Shown here: piece after piece, positions 45,989 through 56,743 of the stretch
How the letters are laid out: each line of letters begins with the position of its first letter
Numbering within the stretch: position 1 is the stretch's first letter
Assembly: GCA_007258455.2 (NCBI GenBank)
Contig: VDFB02252616.1
Span: 125,887,107-125,951,106 of the forward strand
Reading direction: 5' to 3'
Length of the DNA stretch: 64,000 nt
Origin: Sequoia sempervirens
Taxonomy: Eukaryota > Streptophyta > Pinopsida > Cupressales > Cupressaceae
Notes under the pieces: model-generated
Database searches by the model: none
What the model was told of the DNA's origin: nothing
What the model saw: only the letters and a program-made list of their open reading frames with translations
Translations under genes and position numbers: made by a program

Positions 45989-47053
45989 TGTAGACACTAA
46001 AAATTGGTCTAAGCCTGCGACTTCAATTTCTTCATAATTCGTACCTTCATTGTCATAATTAAAATAATCTTAATTATTTAATTATTTTCTAAAGTCTTTT
46101 TTTATCTATTAATTAACTGACTTTAATTATTTAATCAATTCATTTTAACCTTTATTCTTCTATTAATTAAATAGCATTAATAATTTAATTAATTCACAAT
46201 TACTTGTGTTCAATCCTGATTAATTAAATACATATTCTTTATTTAATTACGTCACTAATTCAGTTTATCCCCTTTCAAAAATTAAATAAATTCTTATTTA
46301 ATTTATTCTTATCATACTTTTGACTATAATTAAATAATCACTTTAATTATTTAATTATTCTTTAATCTTTTCTCTACTCAATTAAATAAATATTAATTTA
46401 TTTAATCCTCTAATTTTGAATGTTGAATTAAATAATCATTTAATTCATAAAAGGAGTTATTCTTGGCATATTCTTTTATAATTAGCTAATGGCCTAGTTA
46501 TCTAATTATTCATTCACCACTTAACTCGAGATTTAATGTCTCCTGATTTTATATCTAATTGTCTCTAACAAATGGACTCTCTATTTTAATCAATCAGTTA
46601 TCTTGTCTTATTCTTCTGTGTGCACACATTTATATTAATTAAATAGCTTTATTTAATTAATTCATTCATTCGTGCATTCGAACAAATTGTTTCCTCCATG
46701 CTAATTCTCATCTTTGCATGCAATCATTATTCTTCTATCTTTCAAACACTTTATGAAATTAAAGATTAAATTATTATTTAATCTTAATTCCCACCTTTTA
46801 TGTTTTATCTTCGATGTTTTGCTAAATCACTATCATAGGCTATACTTGCACAGAGAAATCTAAGGTCAATTATAATCAAATGACAAAATGGAGAAGGACA
46901 ATTGAGGCTATGCATGGAATTGTGTAGATATTTGGTGAGATGGTTCTATTATTTACACTTTTATCTTTTCATTGTTCTTTGTTGTTAGCTTAGTTTACAT
47001 TAGAGTTTATTGCATTTTTATTGCTTTGATCTTTCTTGTTTTCATGTGTTACA
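45989..47053 (+). repeat. 3' LTR of B (1065 bp)
   Basis: It pairs with 28822-30068 and is 182 bp shorter, mainly because ttatgttttatc runs straight into ttcgatgtt (near 46809), where the 5' LTR has extra sequence with the candidate TATA box. It is followed by the AGGGT duplication. Confidence 0.92.
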
Positions 47054-47058
47054 AGGGT

Positions 47059-47321
47059 TATTTAATTAAATAAGATGACTTAGGGAATAAAACTAAATGT
47101 TTTGATTTATTTAATTTAATTAGATGAAATGTTAGCGTGAAGAGGGATGAATTCACCTAACTAAATTTAATTAGGCTAATAGATGAAAATGATGCAATTA
47201 ATTCAATAGATTAGGCTAATTTAAATAATTAAGTGAAAAGAGGATGGGTTTAAAGAGGAAATTATTTTAGTAAATCCATATTGAGTGTATGATATCTTTT
47301 AGGAAATTTTGAGTGTCTACA
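47059..47321 (-). repeat. 3' LTR of element E, right part (its beginning)
   Basis: The minus strand reads TGTAGACACTCAAAATTTCC from 47321, so the LTR shares its first ten bases with the LTR of B. It continues left of element B at 28821. Total LTR length without B is about 1.4 kb. Confidence 0.75.
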
Positions 47322-47335
47322 TCTTTCCCCTTTTG
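47322..47335 (-). other. Polypurine tract of E
   Basis: The minus strand reads TTCAAAAGGGGAAAGA immediately before TGTAGACACTC. This fixes the orientation of E as minus. Confidence 0.75.
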
Positions 47336-47990
47336 AAGTGAGGTACTTGCTACTTCGGTTCAAAGAATAATGCTCTTTAGGTTAAAACTACTGCTTAAAT
47401 CAAAAAATAAAAATTGTTTGATTTTTTAAATGCCCCACTGTTGAAGGATAAAGTTAATTCCCTTCCCCATCGAGAAATTGGGCAAAAATTTTGAATTTTG
47501 GGTTGATTTCTCGATAAAGGCTAAAAGATGCCTCAAGGGTCTAGAAAGGCTTTGGGATGTAAGCATTAAACCAAAAATGTAAAAAAATGATACAAAATAA
47601 GGTCCAAATTGAAAAAATTGGTGAAAATGATGATAAACCCTAGCTTGAAGGTTAAATTAAGGCCAAAAACCCTAATTTTGTAGCTTAAATAAGCTAAGAA
47701 GGGTCACTTTCAATTCATTTGTGCATTCACACTTAAGAGATTTTTGTTATTTTGAGCTTTAACCCTTTGTTGAAATGGCATGTTGAGAGCTTCCCAAGCA
47801 CATTTTTTATTGAGTTCGAGAGTTCTAGTGGCTTCCAAGCACAGGACCACTAGTATGTAACTCCAAACTTGATTTGAAATTTGATTTTTGGATGTATTTA
47901 TTACACTTTGAATTTAAACTTTGGCGGCATCGCTATATAGCGATGCCCAAATTGAAATTGGCGACACTAAAATGAATTATAGTCACACAA

Positions 47991-48024
<34 letters not shown>

Positions 48025-48384
48025 GGTGACACTAATCACTATTTAAAATTAGGGTTGCTAATTTTAAAGTGCAACACATACTTGTATAGTGACGCTTCTA
48101 CCAATTTATAAATTAGGGTTAGGGTTACCAAACATTAAAACACGACACCCATGTATTTGGAAAAACATGTTTTTATTTGTAATTTTAAATGCTTTGGGTA
48201 CCACAATTTGAAATTTGAATATAGCAACACTATCATGATTTTTGAGCTGTAAATTTCAAATTCAGTCAAATTTCCTCAATTTCTTGATGTTGTACGCTTC
48301 ATGGATGTAGGTCATCCCACCATTGATGTCATAGGAGCACAAACCCGCCATACTAGAGAGATTGAGTGATATGTCAGAGTTGCA
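47336..48384. other. Non-coding region between the LTR of E and its PMD gene
   Basis: It contains the microsatellite at 47990-48016 and repeated phrases such as ttagggtt with gcgacac. It corresponds in position to 44961-45974 in B. No coding region is supported. Confidence 0.5.
47990..48024. repeat. (AC)n followed by (AT)n microsatellite
   Basis: Uninterrupted acacac... from 47990 to about 48016 passes into atatatat. Confidence 0.95.
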
Positions 48385-49950
48385 CTAGGAGCACTTGGGA
48401 GAGATTAGCCTCTGGTATGTTGTGTATGCACCCATCATCCAGACTCACTTAGCTATGATGACTTCCCTATGTGAGAGATGAAACAATGATGCCTCATCAT
48501 TCCACCTTCCAACAGGCGAGGCAATAGTGACCTTGGAGGATGTTTTTGTGATCCTTCATTTGTTGGTTCATGGTGATCGTGTGATCTATGATGTTGATGT
48601 CAGGATTGATGCTTTCTATGAGGTGATGGAGATGGAGAAAAATATTTTGGTTACATCATAGATCAATCTAAAGTCATATAGAGATCACATACCAACCTTT
48701 AGATTGATCGTGGTAGCCATTATTTTGTGTTTAGTCACTCAGGATAGACACAACAAAGGGTTTAGCTTAGGATTGGGCTTGGCATGGTATAATATGCTCT
48801 ATAGGAGGACTCTTTTTGTTTGGGGGCTAGTGATGTTGGCCTCGCTTTATCATGACATGCACAATTTTGTTTACTATGATGGGAGAGCCATTGGTGTAGG
48901 GGTGACTCTGCTACACATTTGGGCATCAAAGCATATCGTCATGCTTTGACCTATTGTTTAGATAGCAGACATTGAGCTAGATGGTCATGCGATCTGGTTG
49001 TATAGAGGTGCCATTACACTGAGGAACACCAAATAGATTGGGCCTCCATATTGGTGATGAGTCATTTATGATATGATAGTTTTCTACTAGTACCTATGGC
49101 TACAAAAGCCACCATGGTTTGATGATGTACAACAATTATACTTTTCTAGGAAGACCTAATACATGTAGGGTCATGATCGCAATATTATTGAGTGGTATTT
49201 ACGAAATAGAGTAGCTCGATAGTTTGGAGAGGTCCAAAATAGACCTGATGATGCATATCAGGCCATTTTTTCTAGGTCAACCAAAGAGGTTCCCACATGG
49301 GGATTGACCATTCCAGCTCCTGTGGCAGTTAAGAGCTTCAGAAAGTTAGTAGCTTAAGCATGGGCCTATGATTAAGGTGAGGTAGTAGCACAAACTACAC
49401 TTGCTTATGATGCTTAGTTTGTACCTCCATGATGGCTGCTAGATCCAATGGGTGCTCCTCTGCAAGGGAGGCCTAGAGGTAGGGGGATAAAGGCATAGGA
49501 TGGTGTGGTTAGGATGGATAGGATGGTTAGGTTTTGAGGGCTCTACCAATTAGACAACAACCTCCTCAACAGTCTCCAGTTGTACATCACGGACCACTAC
49601 CGTAAGGAGCACCACCACTGCCACCACCAAATGCCAAGGATACATAGATTCAGCAGCTGCACTAGCAAGTGTAGACTTTGACTAGTGAGCAGGATTTGGA
49701 TTGCTAGTAAGTTTTGGGTATCATTATTGAGCAAGATCATGCATGTTAGTAGGTGGTTTCCATTACAACCGAGAGAGATAAAGGGTGACAATGAGTATAA
49801 GTTGTGACTATAGAGAGACACCAAGAGATTTCTTGATGCCAATAGATAGAAGCTATGATGGTGGCTACTCATGGTAGGATAGTCTTAGCTAGATTGTAGA
49901 GAGAGGCTATTAAAAAGGCTACGCATTATAGGCAACATTACTACTAATGA
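48385..49950 (+). pseudogene. Plant mobile domain (PMD) gene, antisense within element E
   Basis: Plus-strand translation: HLGEISLWYVVYAPIIQTHL, AMMTSLCER followed by TGA where Trp is expected, then SSFHLPTGEAIVTLEDVFVI. An open run follows at 48704-48949 with LGLGLAWYNMLYRR, and later WYLRNRVARQFGEVQ near 49190-49230. These are the core and late motifs of the PMD, in order, as in the copy inside B. A short Arg/Gly stretch (GRPRGRG near 49470) and a basic tail with REAIKKATHYRQHYY close it. Stops are frequent (TAG, TGA). Orientation is again opposite to its retroelement. Confidence 0.8.
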
Positions 49951-51780
49951 TCTAGGTGGATCTAGAAAACCTAAAACTTTCATAGTCTTATAATCTAATG
50001 AAACCAACATCATTGGAAAGAGCTCACTGACACAATCTTGATTCAACTTGAATTGCATCAAAAGGAGATCGTACGTACGAGTTATGCCTGGTCAAAGGTT
50101 TAGTCAAAATAGGTACTAGAGGCTAGTCAAAGGTCAAAAATTAGTCATCTCCAAGTTGATCAAATTTAGCCTCAAATCAAAGTTCCCATCGAGACAATTT
50201 TGACGCCGCTTGAGTCACACAAAACAGAGTCTGTATGAGTGAGTTATGACCGGTCAAAGCAACCAAAAAGAATGGGTTGACCAAGTCAAATGATGACATT
50301 AGCATGCTAACATGGCATCACATGGGCTTGACACATGGCATCCATATAGATGATGTGGTGGTATAACTTTTCAGGGTGAAATGGCATGTATAGGTGGGTT
50401 TGAAATTGATGTGGACCAATTATACTATGACACGTGTCATCCAAGTGTTGACAATAATGTGTCACATGGCCCAATGGTTGGGTGTCATGTGGTATTGGTG
50501 GCTAAGTCAAAAATTCCCTAAGGAGGTGGTGGGGGTTGAACCCTTGACCACCCCCTCCCTATATACCCTCTCCACCATTAGACCATCCACCTTACTTGGC
50601 TATGAAAAAGGCAATAGTGATATTTAATAAATAGAAAAATTGCTTTAATAAACTTCAAAGTTAAAAATGGGTGTCAGGTGGTTTGAAACCTCGACCTCCC
50701 ATATGCCTTCAAGTGCACCCCACCATCACACTAAATTCCTCCTTTGCACAAATTTTGGGATAACAACCAATTTGATATAAACGGTGGTAAATATTATTAA
50801 ATATTTTCAAATTTTATAAGCCCGATAAAATTAAGATTTAAAGGGGCTATTTAAAAGGATTTTAGAATATTTTTAAATATTTTTTAAGGATCTTTAGAGG
50901 ATTTTAAGGGATTTATTATCTTTTAAAAATTTAAAACACAACAATAATAAATCAAATCCCATATAATCCCTAATTAATAGGTTGACATATTTTTAGCCCA
51001 AAAACATGATAAATTAAGGGCTGAATAAAATATTAAAAAATTGTCATAAATCTTTAAAGGGATTGTAAAAGGGCCTTTTAATATTATTTTGTAAGCTTGA
51101 AATTATAAGGGCCATTTATTTAAACACGAATATTATTTTTAGTAGATTTATTGCTGTAATTGGGGATTTTTGAGAGATTTTCAAATCACATGGTTTTAGC
51201 CATATTGAGTAAATTGTTTTGTATAAAAAGGGGGTAGATGGTGAGTTGGGTATGGGAAATTATTGGAATTATGAGATTTTTGGCTTGAGAATAATTAATC
51301 AAGTTTACTTGGAGAAATAATTTCGGTGTGAGAAATTTTGGAGAAGAATTATATTATTATACACCAAAATTGTAAAAGTGAGAGAGATTGTGAGGAATTT
51401 GTGCAAGTTTTGAAGCTTGAATATTGTAATAAGGAATTTTCAAGTGCTTGGAAATATTAATGAAATCATTCCAATGCTAAGAAGTGGGTGCATAGATGTA
51501 GTCCTGATTAGATGAACTCCATTATCAACTTGCGTCTGATTCTTCTATCTCATGTCTTACATTCTCTCTAATTTCTTTTCAGTATTTTCAATTTGGCATT
51601 TAAGTTCTAATTACAATATTATAGTAATTAGTTAACTCTCTTAAGTTCTGTAAAGGTTAATGAACCTAGTTTACATTTTCAACAGTTAAAAAGAATAGCC
51701 ACACAATATTGTCTAGATCAGGAATAATTGTAATTAAGATTAAATACATTTGGATTGTAAACCTCTAATTATAGATCAAC
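49951..51780. other. Unassigned 1.8-kb block inside E, possibly a solo LTR
   Basis: B has nothing at the equivalent place, so this is likely an insertion. It begins near tgatctaggtggatc. It contains two similar ~60-bp units (ending gttatgcctggtcaaag near 50097 and gttatgaccggtcaaag near 50259), tRNA-like A/B boxes (50532-50585, minus strand) and a TATA-like gtataaaaagggggtag near 51217. A target duplication was not identified. Confidence 0.4.
50532..50585 (-). other. tRNA-like pol III A and B box pair
   Basis: On the minus strand TGGTCTAATGG (50575-50585) fits the A box TRGYNNARNNG, and GGTTCAACCCC (50532-50542) fits the B box GGTTCRANNCC, with starts 43 bases apart. No cloverleaf is supported, so it could be a tRNA-derived SINE head or chance. 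Confidence 0.35.
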
Positions 51781-52570
51781 TAAGATGTACCATAGACACT
51801 CAGAAAACCTAACTTTTTGTAGTGTAGTGATGCATGGCCAAGAGCGGAGGATCAACCTAAGAGACATGCCGAAGAGGGTAGCAACCATTAGGGGTAACCT
51901 TCAATGTACATACACTTTTTTATTTTGTTGTCTGATTCTTTATCACAGATATACATTCATGGGATCCTTTTTGATAGCCTCGTGGATATTGTACTTTTGA
52001 TCATTATACATACACATCCAAATTTTGTATCATGACATTCATTTTTTGATATATATATGATACAAATATAGATGATTCATGATGTGTTCATCTTATTTCA
52101 TGTTTATGGATGCATATGATATGAGATGCTTATATTATGTATGGATGCACTCTACTTATGTCTATATGATATGTGATGATCATGATATGACATGGATGCA
52201 ATGTTGTGTTCTTTTTTAATAGCTTTTCACAATATGCTATGGAATGAATGATATGTGATGCAAATGATATGGATACAAATGATGGGGATGTATTTCCTTT
52301 TGTGTATTTTCTATGCAATTTTATGATGATAATGTATGCATATGGATGTATGGATGCAAATTCTTACTATATGCAATGATTTTAATATGTTTATAATCAC
52401 AAATTTATATTATTTGTCATAGCTCAAATGATAATGTAGTATGTATGATGTGATATACAATGATTATGATAATGGATGCTATGTTTAAGTTATGATTAGG
52501 AGATGTATGTATGTTGATGGTTTGTGGATGCAACGTGGATGCATTAATGATGTTTTTGTTAACTATCATG
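51781..52570. other. AT-rich gatatgtgatgatc-type region of E
   Basis: Many tgatatg/gatgatcatgatatgacatgg variants recur. It resembles, in reverse complement, the catacatat/atcatg region of B at 42140-42720. No gene. Confidence 0.6.
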
Positions 52571-54364
52571 TTACCAGGTTAGCACAGAGAGAAGATAGAA
52601 TAATAAAGAATGAATGACCATTGATTTTGATGATTGCTTCAAAAGATCCAACAAGTCCTTGATCCATTGAGAATTTATTAGAGATGGTGATGAGACAATG
52701 AAAAAATGAGAATGAAATGTAGGATGATGAGATGCTCACACTTTGGCATTGGGATTTCCATTGTTCCTTATTTTTTGATATAACATAGACATGATGGATC
52801 AAGGTATTAATAAACATGATGATGTGTATCTAGTGTAATAGAATTTGACTCAGAAAATAGATAGGATAGTTCTTGTTCACATCTTGACATACATAAACCT
52901 CATTGGAATGCAAGTTAGAATCTTAAAATATATTTGACCAAAGCATACACAATAGTCAACAACATACCCTAATTGACCTTCTCACACACAACTAAGCAAG
53001 TATGCACCAAGATTATTTTACAAGAGTATCCACAAGAACAACAAATGAAAGATAATGATCAATGCCCCATTCCTTTCACTCTAAATAATTTTGATAGAAA
53101 TCATCGAGAGGTCCTTGGAATGGGTCATTAAGATAAATCATAAGAAAAGATCAAAGATAAAGAGTTAGTGTTATGTATATCACTTGCCTAGTTTTAGTTT
53201 AGCCAAAGTGATATCTAATACTAATGTCCATCGTAGGAAGGATACATCCTAGGACATTTTGATCAGAGTTTGATCTTAGGATGATGATGCTAAGATGATC
53301 TTTTGATATACACTTCACTGACCTATGATTTAGACTTAAGATTTTGACAATTAGGCTCTTACTTTACAACTTTCTACACATGTTTTCTACTTGTTTCACC
53401 AAAGGTTGAAGGTGGTGATCAATTTATTATGGGTGAAGGTTTATTGTAGGTGAAAGCGAGATGGGATGGATGGTTTTGGATTTTCTACAATATTTTAATG
53501 TTTTTTGTATTTTTGGAAATGTTTTTAGGTTGTTTTGGTCTTTTTTGAAAGTTTATGTGAATATTTATGTTCTCATATAATTTGATGAGGCTGTTTAGGG
53601 TTTTTTGAAGATATTTAAGGATTTTTAGGTCTTTTGAATGTTTTCTAATGTTTAGGAGTTTTTCAATTTTTCAATTTTTTTTTTTTTAATATTTGGATGT
53701 TTTGGGGCTTTCAAGAATTTTTGAGATTTAACTAAGAACCTAACCTAAGGATCTATCCTAGGGGCCTCAGGGGCTTATCAAAGATAAACCTTTCCTATGT
53801 TATACACACAAAGACCATGTAGTTTGACTAACTCAACCTATTTACAAGATGAAGATATGAACAAATGAAAGACGCCAATTTATTATGATAGACTCCTAAA
53901 GGACTAACCTAGGGTGTCTCCTAGGAACATCAATAATGGCCTTGCCTACGCTCAAGCTCAGAGATGACGTAGTTCGACAAGGGGTACCACTTTTTGGATT
54001 TTTGATATTTTGAAATTTTTAGGGATTTTGATTTTTTCTAGATGTTTTGGAGTTTTTCCTTTACAATTTTCTTTTTTTTTTTGGATTTTAATTGTATAGG
54101 ATTTTGCAAATGTTTTTTTATTTTCTAATGAAATAAGATTTTATGATTTTTTTGGGATTTTATGATGAGATAATATTTCGAGGACCTCGAGATATACAAG
54201 GACCTAATACAATTCAGATCAAAGTCCCCCTAGTGTAACAGGTTAGACTACTTCAATATAGGAAAGAAAAACTAACCTTTGGAATATGCCAAGTAGTGCT
54301 AAAGGGTTCATGATACCTCACAATATCAAGCTATGATAAGGATGTTGATGATGGATGAAAGGAA
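52571..54364 (-). other. Post-pol non-coding region of E
   Basis: T-rich ggattttt/gatgttttgg repeats (53480-54170) mirror the aaaatccaaaaacatc repeats of B. Two blocks (about 53760-53850 and 53890-53985) match, in reverse complement, the ~90-bp aacataggcaaggccat block of B. No coding region is supported. Confidence 0.65.
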
Positions 54365-55654
54365 TGTTGGGAATAGGATGTCATTTAATTGCAATCCTAA
54401 ACATATTTCATATATCTCTTAAGTCCTTGGAAAGTGTTCCCCAATACTAGGATTAGAAAGAGATTAAATTCAAATGAAATAAACATGTAAATTGACATTT
54501 GTGATTATTCCTAAATGATAGGAACATGTGGGGACGTACAAGAAGAGCTCCTACAAGATAGGATCACATGGGGCACCCACATGGAAGGTGGAACCCAACT
54601 TGCTTCAATTAACTATTTGGAGGATTGCTAACACTTTAATAATGCATGTTTTGATCCTATAAATTAGGGATTGATATTTACATGACAGGAGTGGTGTTAT
54701 TAGTTTAGTATCAATTTAGCTTAGTTTAGCTCATTTTATTTCATTTCAGTTAAGTTTAGTTTAATTTAGTTATGGTTCAATTATCTTCAATTGCATGTAG
54801 TTATTTTGAGTTGAATGCTAATTCAATTGAGTTGACTTGACTTGCATGTCTAATGACTTCAGTTGCATTAAAAATAATAGGTGGATACTTTCAATTATGG
54901 AGGGATGATCAATCATGCATAATACTTGCATGAATTGGTGGAGAGATATGTTTTAGTTAATTAAGATTGACTTGGTTGCACCTTGGGTGCCCAAGTTGGA
55001 ATCTCTTAGTTAAAACCTTTTGCATGGGAAGATATTTACAAGGCTCAGTCAAGTGGGCCCATTCTTGGGTGCCAACTTTGAGTGAAGTTTTCATGATATC
55101 TTCTTGAAAAAAGTTTAGTTAAGTGTTCAGTTTGAGGCACCTAAATTGAGGAAGACTTTGGTTTGACTTCCTATTACATTGTGGAACTCTACTTTCCCAA
55201 TCTAAGCATAGAATTTTTTTGAGGAGCTTTATGCTCTTGTATTGTAGAACTATTATGAGTTTAGATGGTCATAGTATTGTCTATTAAGTTTAGCAAGTGT
55301 ATGAGAGCTACCTAAGAGTTTATTGCAGGTTGTGAAGAAGGATTTTTTAAGGCAAGGAAGCATATCCATCAAGGATTGATATAGTATTATTGTAATCTTG
55401 TTCTAAGGTTAAATAATACAAGCACTATTGATTCTAGTGTATTTTTTCCCGAAAGGGTTTCTCCATGTATATGTTGTCTCACTTCTATCTCCTTGTATCA
55501 TTCTTCTACAATATTTTGCCTCTTTCTAAAATAAGTAAAATTGATCTAAATAGATTAATCATACACAAAGAATTGTGACAAAGCACACTTAATTAGATCT
55601 ACAGTCTCATAGTTTTAAAAGTTTTAAGCTACAATATTATCTTCATTTTCAACA
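54365..55654 (+). repeat. Likely 5' LTR of copia element D
   Basis: It begins tgttgggaa and ends tcaaca directly before ttggtatcagatcc. A TATA box, tataaatta, lies at 54658-54666. The second LTR is not in the window, so the left boundary rests on the typical TGTTGGGA start of copia LTRs. Confidence 0.5.
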
Positions 55655-55656
55655 TT

Positions 55657-55668
55657 TGGTATCAGATC
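55657..55668 (+). other. Primer-binding site of D (initiator Met tRNA type, slightly diverged)
   Basis: tggtatcagatcc against the usual TGGTATCAGAGC, three bases after the LTR end. Confidence 0.7.
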
Positions 55669-55781
55669 CAATGGCTAGTTAGGGTTTGGTATGCCTTTCT
55701 CTTAAAATTTTGAATTTTTTTGGTTGTAGTGGTATCTTTTACGATTATGTTATTGTAGATTTGTAAAAGAAGTGTGTTAAA

Positions 55782-56743
55782 ATGAGTTCTACTTCTCATC
55801 TAGAGATATTAAAATATTTAATGGATCTAGTTATGAGATGTGGAAACTAAAAATGGAGGATCTCATTAAAGAGAGAGATCAGTGGTTAGCTATTTGTAAT
55901 GAGAAAAAGCCATCTACAATGATGTCAGGCGAGGGTTTGGCTAAGCTTGATAAGAAGAAAAGAGGGACCATAAGGTTATGTCTTGTTGATTTTTTTCTCT
56001 TGAATGTTTTAGATGAAGCTACCACATATAAATTATGCAAGAGGATAGGTGATATCTATCAAACCAAAATTCTTACTAATAAGTTGTATTTGAAAATACA
56101 ATTATATTATTTAAAGATGAAAGATGGTGATTCTATTGTACATCATTTAAATGCTTTCAATTTGATTCTAAGTTAGTTAGCGTCTGTAGATGTAAAGATA
56201 GAAGATGAAGATAAACATATTTTGTTACTTTTTTCTTTACCAGAGTCTTGGGAATATCTAATTGTTGCTATTAGTGGTAGTGGTACAGATCCTAAAATGG
56301 ATGATATATTCCTACTCTCCTATTAGAGGAGATGAGGAGGAAGATTAGAACAAGATCCCAAGATACCTCGTTTGTAAGAGGTAGGCCTAAGGAAAAGGAA
56401 CCTAAGGGAGAAAAAAAAGGAAAGGGTAAGTCTAAAGGATGGTCTAAAACCCCTGGTAAGAGTAAGGTAAGGTGTTGGAATTGTAGGAAACTGGGACATG
56501 TGAAGAAGGATTGTAAGAACAAGAAAAAGAGTTTTGATGCTTCTATAGAGAAATGCTCGAATGATGGTAATGATGCATTGATCATTTCATGTAAGACTGT
56601 TAGTGATGACTCTTGGCTTATTGATTCAGGTTGTTCCTATCATATGACCCCTAGCAAGGAGTGGTTCACTAAGTATACTACATATGATGGATGGAATGCA
56701 TTCTTTGGAGATAATACCACAACAAAGATCTCGGGAAAAGGAG
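55782..56743 (+). pseudogene. Copia gag and protease, N-terminal part (element D)
   Basis: The ATG at 55782 needs one frameshift to join FNGSSYEMWKLKMEDLIKER. A 112-codon open run (55838-56176) is the copia gag domain (UBN2 type). SLPESWEYLIVAIS near 56235 is the typical end of that domain. A zinc knuckle CWNCRKLGHVKKDC (about 56473-56514) has all four ligands, preceded by a Lys/Gly-rich stretch. The protease starts with WLIDSGCSYHMTP (about 56614-56655), and its DSG active site is intact. The protein then breaks at GKGV (56743), where C is inserted. A TAG at 56173 and frame changes near 56325 show decay. Confidence 0.85.

Larger units (their letters stand above)
28822..47053 (+). mobile_element. 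Ty3/gypsy element B, Tat-like, 18.2 kb, complete with LTRs and TSD
   Basis: Both LTRs begin TGTAGACACTAAAAATTGG and end tgttaca, and perfect 5-bp duplications AGGGT flank the element (28817-28821 and 47054-47058). Plus-strand order is gag, protease, RT, RNase H, a second (archaeal-type) RNase H, integrase, then a 5.8-kb post-pol region. That region contains repeats and a minus-strand plant mobile domain gene. The second RNase H and the great length fit the Tat lineage of Ty3/gypsy (known from Ogre and Retand). All coding parts carry many stops. It is inserted in the LTR of element E. Confidence 0.92.
47322..54364 (-). mobile_element. Ty3/gypsy element E, 3' internal part, interrupted by D
   Basis: The orientation is set by the polypurine tract at 47322-47335. 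The layout mirrors the 3' part of B in reverse: PMD gene (48385-49950, here plus strand, so antisense to E), AT-rich region (51781-52570), and post-pol block repeats (about 53740-53990). The gag-pol part should lie further right but is displaced by copia D from 54365. The 5' LTR is not in the window. An extra ~1.8 kb at 49951-51780 has no counterpart in B. Confidence 0.7.
54365..56743 (+). mobile_element. Ty1/copia element D, 5' part, cut by element C
   Basis: A copia-type gag and protease start (55782-56743) follows a primer site and a likely 5' LTR. The frame is interrupted at 56744, where the LTR of chromovirus C begins. Integrase, RT and the 3' LTR would lie beyond C, outside the window. 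Confidence 0.8.

Noticed and set aside
50521..50590. A possible tRNA gene on the minus strand
   Set aside because: The A and B boxes fit, but no acceptor stem, anticodon stem or CCA-adjacent structure could be paired. Kept only as a pol III-like box pair.
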